Shown: positions 1 through 5,123 of the stretch, piece after piece
How positions within the stretch are numbered: position 1 is the first letter of the stretch
How the letters are laid out: each line of letters starts with the position of its first letter
Source: Gammaproteobacteria bacterium
GTDB taxonomy: Bacteria > Pseudomonadota > Gammaproteobacteria > SZUA-21
DNA: 8,364 bases
Reading direction: 5' to 3'
NCBI GenBank assembly: GCA_003233075.1
Contig: QIKQ01000260.1
Span: forward strand, 1-8,364
The notes under the pieces: model-generated
What the model saw: only the letters and a program-made list of their open reading frames with translations
The model's database searches: none
What the model was told of the DNA's origin: nothing
Translations under genes and position numbers: made by a program

Positions 1-2
1 AT

Positions 3-134
3 CTAATGCCAACCATTAGCTGGAATGATTTTTTAAAAATAAAGCTTAGTGTACCTTTGCCTAATTTTGATAAGGATATCAAAGTTGAAATTTACTTAAT
101 TCCCGCTAAAAAACCTGATCTAAGGAACCTCTGA
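3..134 (+). CDS. C-terminal end of an unidentified protein (5' end outside window)
   Basis: An open frame enters from the window edge and runs 43 codons to a TGA at 132-134. The visible residues read like real protein, with alternating hydrophobic positions (segments LKIKLSVPLP and DIKVEIYLIP) suggesting beta strands. I do not recognise the family. The last codons (Arg-Asn-Leu-stop) lie inside the left end of the inverted-repeat element that starts at 123. If that element and one TA copy are removed, the frame would read Pro-Asp-Leu-Asn-TAA, so the original stop was probably only a codon or two after the insertion point and the insertion changed just the last residues. Coding is fairly sure from the frame and composition; function is unknown. 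Confidence 0.5.
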   Translation, partial: LMPTISWNDFLKIKLSVPLPNFDKDIKVEIYLIPAKKPDLRNL

Positions 135-275
135 TTAATTCAGAGGTTCTTGCGACACAGGGATGTGTCGTCAAAATCAATCGCTGTAATCGATTGATTT
201 TGTAAGCCAAGCAAAAAACACGCTTTTTGCTTGGCGTGCTCTGACAATTCATGGATGAATTGATCAGAGCTTCCT
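123..275. mobile_element. MITE-like element with terminal inverted repeats and TA flanks
   Basis: The left end AGGAACCTCTGATTAATTC (123-141) is repeated inverted at 257-275 with 17 of 19 matches, and both outer sides carry TA (121-122 and 276-277), as expected of a TA target duplication. The interior is almost entirely hairpins: 125-134/140-149 (10 bp), 153-159/164-170 (7 bp, loop GGGA), 172-183/191-202 (12 bp), 206-217/224-235 (12 bp), and 238-251/256-270 (14 bp with one bulged A). It has no coding capacity, so it could only move with a transposase supplied in trans. TA duplication is typical of IS630/Tc1-mariner-type elements, but the family assignment is inference. The first hairpin could also terminate the upstream gene. 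Confidence 0.65.
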
Positions 276-320
276 TAAATTAAAATGTATTCTGCGACGC
301 TGTTTGCAGCGAATACTACA

Positions 321-434
321 ATGGGTAAAATTTTATACGGCATAGCGCATGTTCAAGTGAAACATTCTCCTTTTAGATATAAATCAAGATCCTGGCTTAC
401 CCGTGTATTTCACAAATGCGAACTTAATGTATGA
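321..434 (+). CDS. Possible 37-codon ORF or gene remnant
   Basis: ATG at 321 opens 37 codons ending in TGA at 432-434. The peptide is basic (segment KHSPFRYKSRSW) and not obviously random, but there is no Shine-Dalgarno sequence and no family I recognise. A small hairpin (287-291 and 298-302 pairing with 307-316) lies just upstream and larger hairpins follow. It may be the front of a gene whose middle was lost or interrupted by the hairpins at 455-661, with the frame at 646-933 as the rear part. This is a weak call. Confidence 0.15.
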   Translation: MGKILYGIAHVQVKHSPFRYKSRSWLTRVFHKCELNV

Positions 435-454
435 GATTGCAATATTAAGCCAAA

Positions 455-485
455 AACTCATTATTCGTTTTTCGAATAATGAGTT
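455..485. repeat. Perfect 13-bp hairpin
   Basis: Bases 455-467 are the exact reverse complement of 473-485, with a TTTTT loop. It lies in the non-coding stretch 435-645. There is no T tract after it (TACTAG follows), so it is not a standard terminator on either strand. Confidence 0.6.
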
Positions 486-531
486 ACTAGAGTTTGTCCT
501 ATTAGGGTTCAGAACAAATCGGGCGTCACAT

Positions 532-590
532 TTTGTTCAATCGATCTCAAACCATAGTCACTACTATGCTTTTTCGATCGATTGAACAAA
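532..590. repeat. Long hairpin: 15-bp outer stem plus 6-bp inner stem
   Basis: TTTGTTCAATCGATC (532-546) pairs perfectly with 576-590. Inside, CATAGT (553-558) pairs with ACTATG (563-568) around a CACT loop. The result is a two-tier stem-loop in DNA or RNA. Reading across it gives only a palindromic pseudo-peptide, so I take the region as non-coding. It may be a small hairpin element or part of a degraded mobile element. Confidence 0.6.
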
Positions 591-595
591 CTGTA

Positions 596-661
596 TAGCC
601 GGATTTCCCCTGAAACCCAAATCATTTATGAAATAAACGGGTTAAAAAAGAATTGCGGCTA
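596..661. repeat. Nested imperfect inverted repeat
   Basis: TAGCCG (596-601) pairs with CGGCTA (656-661). Inside it, AACCC (614-618) can pair with GGGTT (639-643). An alternative pairing is ATAAACGG (633-640) with CCGTTTAT (666-673). It continues the hairpin series of this non-coding stretch; function is unknown. Confidence 0.35.
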
Positions 662-699
662 ATCACCGTTTATCAGAGGATTATAAGATTGCCTTAGAT

Positions 700-933
700 G
701 TGCGAACAGGATTGTCGAAGAGTTTTATTGCTAAATTTCATAATAATACAATTGAGATTGATTTGGCGCCGTCTTCTTGGTTTGATTCAGGTGCCCTCAT
801 GTTAGAACGTGGAATAAATGAATTTACAGGAAAAGCGACCAAAACTGGTTTTGGTTTTTACACAATTGGAAAATTTACCACGAGCCTTCTTTATGATTGG
901 AAGGACAAAAGTAGTCCGAAGTTTGAAAATTAA
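700..933 (+). CDS. Hypothetical protein or gene fragment (77 codons)
   Basis: GTG at 700 opens 77 codons ending in TAA at 931-933, and the frame is already open from 646 after a stop at 643-645. Composition looks protein-like (segments IEIDLAPSSWFDSGALML and GFGFYTIGKFTTSLLYDW, suggesting beta strands), and there is no signal peptide. There is no usable ribosome binding site: the only GAGG (676-679) is about 20 bases upstream. I do not recognise it. It may be the rear part of a gene whose front was destroyed by the hairpin-rich stretch upstream, rather than an active small gene. An AT-rich hairpin overlaps its stop codon. Confidence 0.3.
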   Translation: MRTGLSKSFIAKFHNNTIEIDLAPSSWFDSGALMLERGINEFTGKATKTGFGFYTIGKFTTSLLYDWKDKSSPKFEN

Positions 934-950
934 GTGAAAACTTGAATTTT
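926..950 (+). terminator. Possible weak terminator after the 700-933 ORF
   Basis: AAAATTAAGT (926-935) pairs with ACTT plus AATTTT (940-943 and 945-950) around a GAAA tetraloop, with one bulged G. The right arm ends in TTTT. The stem is nearly all A-T, so as a terminator it is weak. Confidence 0.3.
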
Positions 951-1027
951 GTAGTTAAATAGCTAAATTGCTAGCCTAATCGTTCATTCGAGAAATCAAA
1001 AAACAAGCTATTCCAGCTCTATCGGCT

Positions 1028-1033
1028 TATAAT
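1028..1033 (+). promoter_or_regulatory. -10 box immediately upstream of pssA
   Basis: A perfect TATAAT lies only 9 bases before the pssA ATG. A start site 6-8 bases downstream would fall at about 1040-1042, giving a leaderless or nearly leaderless mRNA. No good -35 box is visible at the right spacing, so the promoter is a suggestion only. Confidence 0.4.
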
Positions 1034-1042
1034 ATAGGTACT

Positions 1043-1855
1043 ATGCGATCTAATGCGACTGAAAAATTTAAAAAAGGTGTTTATTTAATACCCAATCTAT
1101 TCACTACATTTGGCCTATTGGCTGGATTTTACGCTATTATTGCTGCCCGCAATGATCAATTTATTTATGCGTCGATAGCGATCGTGGTTGCCATGCTTCT
1201 GGATGGTTTGGACGGTCGAGTAGCACGAATGACCAACACACAGACGGAATTTGGTGCTCAGTACGATAGTTTGGCGGATATGGTTTCTTTCGGTATCGCT
1301 CCTTCCTTGGTTATCTACGAGTGGTCCCTAAGTACTTTGGTGCTTCCGGGTGATGAAGTGAGTAAAGCTTGGCTAGCTGCCTTTTTCTTTACCGCGATGG
1401 CCGCATTACGCTTAGCCCGATTTAATGCCAATATTGGCAAAGTAGACAAAAAGTATTTCGTTGGATTGCCATCGCCAGCTGCGGCAGCGGTAATTGCCTC
1501 CTTTGTTTGGGTGTGTGAAACCTATAGTATTACGGGCGCTCAAATGCTTAATGTTTCACTCTTTTTGGTTGTTTTTGTTGGCGCACTCATGATTAGCCCT
1601 ATTTTTTACACTAGTTTTAAAGACGATGATCGTGAGGGCAAGCTTCCCTTTCGAGGTGCGTTAATTATTGTATTACTCATTGTGTTAGTCATAATTGACC
1701 CTGCGAAGGTTATTTTTGGCGTATTTTTTCTTTATATGTTGTCCGGCCCGGTTTTCGCTTTTAGGCGTCGAGCTCAAAAAATCAAGTTACGACGTGAAAA
1801 ACATGGCCCTGGCTTTAACGATAGACCTCAAAAAGCGGAAAATTCCGAGAAATAG
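1043..1855 (+). CDS. pssA: CDP-diacylglycerol--serine O-phosphatidyltransferase (phosphatidylserine synthase, type I)
   Basis: This integral inner-membrane enzyme makes phosphatidylserine and CMP from CDP-diacylglycerol and L-serine, the first committed step to phosphatidylethanolamine. The CDP-alcohol phosphatidyltransferase signature is complete: D54, D57-G58, A61-R62, G71, D75 and D79 with standard spacing. Family segments PNLFTT (17-22), ALRLARFN (121-128) and GLPSPAAA (141-148) follow. Hydrophobic segments lie near 17-35, 41-53, 110-122, 146-158, 171-190, 205-219 and 222-235, and a basic C-terminal tail covers 241-270. Its 270 residues fit pseudomonad-type enzymes, though without their long N-terminal extension. 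ATG 1043 is the only ATG/GTG/TTG in frame after the TAA at 977-979; it has only a weak AGG before it (1036-1038). It is unrelated to the phospholipase-D-type E. coli PssA. A separate promoter for the next gene implies a single-gene unit. Confidence 0.95.
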   Translation: MRSNATEKFKKGVYLIPNLFTTFGLLAGFYAIIAARNDQFIYASIAIVVAMLLDGLDGRVARMTNTQTEFGAQYDSLADMVSFGIAPSLVIYEWSLSTLVLPGDEVSKAWLAAFFFTAMAALRLARFNANIGKVDKKYFVGLPSPAAAAVIASFVWVCETYSITGAQMLNVSLFLVVFVGALMISPIFYTSFKDDDREGKLPFRGALIIVLLIVLVIIDPAKVIFGVFFLYMLSGPVFAFRRRAQKIKLRREKHGPGFNDRPQKAENSEK

Positions 1856-1884
1856 TGAAAGTCGTGATTAAGCGCAGAATGTTT

Positions 1885-1913
1885 TTGATTTTTTAATGAA
1901 ATAGTCATAAAAT
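1885..1913 (+). promoter_or_regulatory. Candidate promoter of the leucine leader/leuA unit
   Basis: TTGATT (1885-1890, four matches to TTGACA) and TAAAAT (1908-1913, five matches to TATAAT) are 17 bp apart. Transcription would start near 1920, about 35 bases before the leader-peptide ATG. The placement fits an attenuation leader; the boxes themselves are only moderate. Confidence 0.4.
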
Positions 1914-1954
1914 ATTTCAAGCTTTTGTAAAATCAACCCGATACTCTAAAGTAG

Positions 1955-2068
1955 ATGCAAGCTAGAAAATTTTTAACATTACAGGAAAACCCAGTCACGC
2001 AAAGCTTAGCTAAAGCGTGTTTTCCTACTGTGTCGCACACTCTTCAAACTCTCCTCCTTCTGCCCTAG
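1955..2068 (+). CDS. leuL: leuA leader peptide with four consecutive leucine codons
   Basis: ATG at 1955 opens a 37-codon frame closed by TAG at 2066-2068, 79 bases before leuA. The peptide ends in Thr-Leu-Leu-Leu-Leu-Pro: codons 33-36 are CTC CTC CTT CTG (2051-2062), with another Leu at codon 30. In this AT-rich window leucine is mostly TTA or TTG, so a run of CTN codons is striking. In leucine attenuation (as in enteric leuL), ribosomes stall at such a run when charged tRNA-Leu is scarce, which changes the folding of the downstream RNA. At 37 residues it is longer than the enteric leuL. The start is the least certain part: there is no strong Shine-Dalgarno before 1955, and an in-frame GTG at 2030 would give a 12-residue version. 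Confidence 0.75.
   Translation: MQARKFLTLQENPVTQSLAKACFPTVSHTLQTLLLLP
1983..2026 (+). promoter_or_regulatory. Stem-loop inside the leucine leader
   Basis: AGGAAAA (1983-1989) pairs with TTTTCCT (2020-2026), and CACGC (1996-2000) with GCGTG (2015-2019). AGC and GCT (2003-2005 and 2009-2011) close a small top loop, and 1990-1995 forms a one-sided bulge. It lies within the leader-peptide coding sequence, before the Leu codons, where it could pause RNA polymerase or set ribosome timing. This role is inferred. Confidence 0.5.
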
Positions 2069-2143
2069 GCAGACAATGTAAACCCTGGCGAGGGTGATAG
2101 ACGCTCAAAACATATTTATATAAAACACAAGCATTTTGGAGAG
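2049..2143 (+). promoter_or_regulatory. Leucine attenuator region: Leu-codon tract complementary to the leuA ribosome binding site
   Basis: CTCTCC (2049-2054), overlapping the first Leu codons, is the exact reverse complement of GGAGAG (2138-2143), the leuA Shine-Dalgarno sequence. Between them are two small hairpins: TCTGCC/GGCAGA (2059-2064/2068-2073), which spans the last Leu codon and the stop, and ACCCT/AGGGT (2082-2086/2091-2095, loop GGCG). No stem followed by a T tract is present, so a classical intrinsic terminator is not visible. A stalled ribosome would cover CTCTCC and free the binding site; a ribosome that finishes would release it. This model is inferred. Confidence 0.45.
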
Positions 2144-2145
2144 AG
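2138..2145 (+). promoter_or_regulatory. leuA ribosome binding site, which decides the start codon
   Basis: GGAGAGAG lies 2-9 bases before ATG 2148, with GGAG at ideal spacing. It shows that the upstream in-frame TTG at 2136 overlaps the ribosome binding site and is not the start. Confidence 0.8.
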
Positions 2146-2147
2146 CC

Positions 2148-3752
2148 ATGAGTAGCTCAAACAATAAGTCAGTTAGTGATAAAACAATGAATGAATCTAA
2201 ATCGGAAATTAAATCGAAAGAAAAATTAATTATATTCGATACAACATTGCGTGATGGTGAACAAAGTCCAGGCGCATCGATGACTCGAGATGAAAAAGTT
2301 AGAATTGCGAAAGCATTAGAAAAGTTACGTGTTGATATAATTGAAGCTGGTTTCCCAGTCGCGAGCCAAGGTGATTTTGAGTCCGTGCAGGCAGTTGCTA
2401 GCGTCATCACAGAAAGCACCGTGTGTGGATTAGCTCGAGCCTTGGACAAAGATATAGATCGTGCAGGTGAAGCATTAAAAGCCGCGAACTCCTCTAGAAT
2501 TCATACCTTTATTGCTACCTCGCCGATTCATATGAAAAAAAAATTACGCATGCAGCCTGATCAAGTCGTTGAGCAAGCAATCAAAGCGGTCAAGCGGGCG
2601 CGAGGTTTTACCGATAATGTGGAGTTTTCGCCAGAAGATGCGGGACGTTCTGAAATCGACTTTTTATGTCGCATTATAGAGGCAACGATAGCGGCGGGTG
2701 CGAGTACAATCAATATTCCCGATACAGTTGGGTACAATATGCCAATGCAATTTGGCGAATTAATTCGGGTATTGCGCGAACGTATTCCTAATTCGGATAA
2801 GGCCGTTTTCTCAGTACATTGTCATAATGATTTGGGTTTAGCCGTCGCAAATTCATTAGCGGCAGTTTCAAATGGCGCAAGACAAGTCGAATGCACAATT
2901 AATGGCTTAGGCGAACGAGCAGGCAATGCCGCCTTAGAAGAGATTGTGATGGGAGTACGCACTCGAAATGACTATTTTAGTTGTGAAACTAATATAGATA
3001 CCACCCAAATAGTCACTTGTTCCAAATTAGTATCAAACATTACTGGTTTTCCTGTTCAACCAAATAAAGCAGTGGTTGGCATCAATGCCTTTGCACATGA
3101 AGCAGGAATTCATCAAGATGGTGTTTTAAAAAGCCGTGAGACTTACGAAATCATGCGAGCTGAAGATGTGGGTTGGGCAGCGAATCGAATGGTCTTAGGT
3201 AAACATTCGGGACGCAATGCATTTCGAGCTCGATTAGATGAATTAGGCGTGGCGTTTGGTTCCGAAGAGGAATTAAATGATGCTTTTTCTAAGTTCAAGG
3301 CTTTGGCGGACAAGAAACATGAAATTTTTGATGAAGATTTGCAAGCTTTAGTGACGGACGCCAGTTTGAATTCAGAAAGTGAGCGTATCAAATTAGTGTC
3401 TTTGCGAGTCTGTGCTGAAACGGGTGAAATTCCAAATTCATCAATCACATTAAGCATCGATGGTGATGAGAAGCAGGCTTATTCTGAGGGCGACGGAACA
3501 GTTGATGCCTCCTTTAAAGCGGTTGAAAGTATTATTAATAGTGCGACTGAATTGCAATTATATTCAGTTAACAATATTACTAGTGGCACAGATTCTCAAG
3601 GCGAGGTCACTGTTCGATTGTGCAAAGATGGCAATATTGTCAATGGCCAAGGAGCTGATACTGATATTATTACTGCATCAGTCAAGGCTTATATAAACGC
3701 CTTAAACAAAATTATGTTTTCGACTGATCGTGCTCATCCACAAACTCGGTAA
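2148..3752 (+). CDS. leuA: 2-isopropylmalate synthase
   Basis: It condenses acetyl-CoA with 2-oxoisovalerate to 2-isopropylmalate, the committed step of leucine synthesis. From ATG 2148 it has 534 residues. The HMGL-like TIM barrel (about 27-300) opens with FDTTLRDGEQSPGASM; predicted metal ligands are D31, H224, H226 and N260 (motifs VHCHND and NGLGERAGNA). The linker carries HEAGIHQDG (317-325) and GKHSGRNAFR (351-360). The C-terminal domain (about 400-520) has the family's YSEGDGTVDASFKA segment and is the usual site of leucine feedback inhibition, so this is the long regulated form. About 26 N-terminal residues, rich in Ser, Lys and Glu, precede the barrel and are extra compared with typical LeuA; an internal ATG at 2187 is an alternative start with a poorer context. 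leuB, leuC and leuD are not in the window. The next gene starts 8 bases after the stop. Confidence 0.96.
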   Translation: MSSSNNKSVSDKTMNESKSEIKSKEKLIIFDTTLRDGEQSPGASMTRDEKVRIAKALEKLRVDIIEAGFPVASQGDFESVQAVASVITESTVCGLARALDKDIDRAGEALKAANSSRIHTFIATSPIHMKKKLRMQPDQVVEQAIKAVKRARGFTDNVEFSPEDAGRSEIDFLCRIIEATIAAGASTINIPDTVGYNMPMQFGELIRVLRERIPNSDKAVFSVHCHNDLGLAVANSLAAVSNGARQVECTINGLGERAGNAALEEIVMGVRTRNDYFSCETNIDTTQIVTCSKLVSNITGFPVQPNKAVVGINAFAHEAGIHQDGVLKSRETYEIMRAEDVGWAANRMVLGKHSGRNAFRARLDELGVAFGSEEELNDAFSKFKALADKKHEIFDEDLQALVTDASLNSESERIKLVSLRVCAETGEIPNSSITLSIDGDEKQAYSEGDGTVDASFKAVESIINSATELQLYSVNNITSGTDSQGEVTVRLCKDGNIVNGQGADTDIITASVKAYINALNKIMFSTDRAHPQTR

Positions 3753-3760
3753 CTAGATGA

Positions 3761-4543
3761 ATGGATAAGCGATCACAACAAATATTAGATGTGATGGGTA
3801 TTACCGTTTGGGAGATGCGCGATCCAGTGGTTAGCGCTGAGGATCAAGCTCAACTGATTTCGAGTCCTATTTCGAGTAGTTCTAGCACGATAAATCATTC
3901 CACTCAGGCGGATGGTCGTAGTCCAAGTGAGTTGGATGTTGATGTTGCGCCAGCGGTGCTGTCAAAAGCAAGGAAAATTGACGTATCAATGATGTCCTGG
4001 GATGAATTGCAAGCATCGGTGACTGCTTGTCAGGCTTGTTCATTGTCAACCACGCGAAGCCAAACTGTCTTTGGTTACGGCGATCTAAAGGCGGATCTAA
4101 TGATTATTGGCGAAGCACCGGGGGCAGAGGAAGATCGTCAGGGATTGCCTTTTGTTGGTAAGGCCGGTCTACTATTAACTGAAATGTTGTATGCCATCGG
4201 CTTTACTCGCGAACAAGTTTATATCGCCAATACATTAAAGTGTCGTCCGCCTAACAATCGAGATCCAGAGGCAACAGAAGAATCAAACTGTGAGCCTTAT
4301 TTATTGCGCCAGATAGAACTTTTGCAACCCAAGGTGATTCTTGCGCTGGGCCGAGTTGCGGCACACAATATATTACAAACAAAGGAAAATTTATCTAAAT
4401 TACGTGGCCAAGGTTTTCAATATAAGCAAACAAAAATTCCGGTCTATGTCAGTTATCATCCAGCTTATTTATTACGCGCACCACAAGAAAAGAGTCAGGC
4501 ATGGTTGGACTTAAAAATAATTTCTGATTTGTTAAAACATTAA
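3761..4543 (+). CDS. Family 4 uracil-DNA glycosylase (Fe-S type) with HolD-like N-terminal segment
   Basis: It removes uracil from DNA, starting base-excision repair of deaminated cytosine. The catalytic domain (about 78-260) has motif A GEAPGAEED (117-125), then GLPFVGKAG (128-136), and motif B HPAYLL (233-238). Four cysteines, C90, C93, C161 and C177 (spacing C-x2-C and C-x15-C), match the 4Fe-4S ligands of this family. At 260 residues it is longer than simple family 4 enzymes because of about 75 extra N-terminal residues. Residues 3-22 include G13-I14-T15-x-W17-x-x-R20-x-P22, resembling the start of HolD (psi, clamp loader); a Ser-rich, probably flexible linker follows (34-70). The gene starts 8 bases after leuA with no clear ribosome binding site, suggesting translational coupling. 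Family call is firm; the HolD likeness rests on a short segment. Confidence 0.9.
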   Translation: MDKRSQQILDVMGITVWEMRDPVVSAEDQAQLISSPISSSSSTINHSTQADGRSPSELDVDVAPAVLSKARKIDVSMMSWDELQASVTACQACSLSTTRSQTVFGYGDLKADLMIIGEAPGAEEDRQGLPFVGKAGLLLTEMLYAIGFTREQVYIANTLKCRPPNNRDPEATEESNCEPYLLRQIELLQPKVILALGRVAAHNILQTKENLSKLRGQGFQYKQTKIPVYVSYHPAYLLRAPQEKSQAWLDLKIISDLLKH

Positions 4544-4551
4544 AACACTAA

Positions 4552-4568
4552 AATACTAGCAGAGTATT
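4552..4568. repeat. Small hairpin between the glycosylase gene and rimI
   Basis: AATACT (4552-4557) pairs with AGTATT (4563-4568) around an AGCAG loop. It is AT-rich and lacks a T tract, so it is more likely a weak intercistronic stem than a terminator. Confidence 0.2.
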
Positions 4569-4588
4569 AAAGGTCGAAGTCAAACAAT

Positions 4589-5053
4589 ATGGTTGCCGTC
4601 ATTAAATCAGGGGATTTGCGTTTTCGCGCATTTAAAAAGCAAGATATTGAGCGCATCTCATCCATTGAAAATCAAGTCTACGAATTTCCCTGGTCCGAGG
4701 TAATATTTTTTGATTGCATGCGTGTTAACTATGAGTGCATAGCGCTTGAGGTTGATGAAGTGATTGTTGGCTATTCGATATTAACTTCAGCTGTAGGAGA
4801 GGCACATCTGTTAAACATTGCCATAGATCCTGAATGCCAAAGGCAAGGTTATGGGCGAATATTGTTAGAGCATATGCTCGATCGCGCCAGACGACTCAAT
4901 GCGCGAACTGCATTTTTAGAAGTTAGAATTTCAAATACATCCGCTATTAAGCTATACGAGTCAAGTGGCTTTAATGAAATTGCTATGCGAAATAATTATT
5001 ACCCGGGACACGGCGAGCGAGAAGATGGCGTGATTTTCGCAATCGCTCTTTAA
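4589..5053 (+). CDS. rimI: Ribosomal protein S18-alanine N-acetyltransferase
   Basis: This is a GNAT-fold enzyme that acetylates the N-terminal alanine of ribosomal protein S18 using acetyl-CoA. The acetyl-CoA pyrophosphate loop is QRQGYG (84-89), preceded by LLNIAIDPE (74-82) as in RimI. The segment LEVRISN..AIKLYESSGF (110-128) contains E111 and Y123, spaced like the catalytic Glu103 and Tyr115 of E. coli RimI, and NNYYPG (135-140) is the typical C-terminal motif. Its 154 residues are close to the E. coli length of about 148. ATG 4589 has a weak GAAG (4576-4579) nine bases upstream. The location next to prfC, and beside a gene whose N-terminus resembles HolD, matches the E. coli neighbourhood, which supports RimI over another GNAT. 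Confidence 0.9.
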   Translation: MVAVIKSGDLRFRAFKKQDIERISSIENQVYEFPWSEVIFFDCMRVNYECIALEVDEVIVGYSILTSAVGEAHLLNIAIDPECQRQGYGRILLEHMLDRARRLNARTAFLEVRISNTSAIKLYESSGFNEIAMRNNYYPGHGEREDGVIFAIAL

Positions 5054-5102
5054 CTCAACCATATCGACAAAATTTCATTGCCATTAGAAAATACGATAAA
5101 TA

Positions 5103-5116
5103 ATTAAGGTCTTAAT
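5103..5116 (+). promoter_or_regulatory. AT-rich palindrome overlapping the probable prfC ribosome binding site
   Basis: ATTAAG (5103-5108) and CTTAAT (5111-5116) are perfect inverted copies around GT. AAGG (5106-5109), the only Shine-Dalgarno-like sequence before ATG 5124, lies within it at a long spacing of 14. The dyad might bind a regulator or mask the site; evidence is slight. Confidence 0.2.
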
Positions 5117-5123
5117 CATTACT

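Noticed and set aside
403..585. 60-codon + strand ORF
   Set aside because: It runs through two large palindromes (455-485 and 532-590), lacks a ribosome binding site, and its peptide is largely an artefact of the hairpins.
128..679. CCTCTGAT at 128-135 and ATCAGAGG at 672-679 as ends of one larger element
   Set aside because: The match falls apart beyond 8 bp, while the 123-275 pair matches over 19 bp and has TA flanks.
2136..2147. TTG at 2136 as the leuA start
   Set aside because: This codon overlaps the GGAGAGAG ribosome binding site that correctly serves ATG 2148.
2105..2449. Minus-strand ORF opposite the start of leuA
   Set aside because: It is antisense to a strongly conserved gene, with no independent signals or recognisable protein.
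3143..3696. ORFs on the minus strand (3143-3457) and in another + frame (3460-3696) within leuA
   Set aside because: They lie wholly inside leuA in other frames and show no family features.
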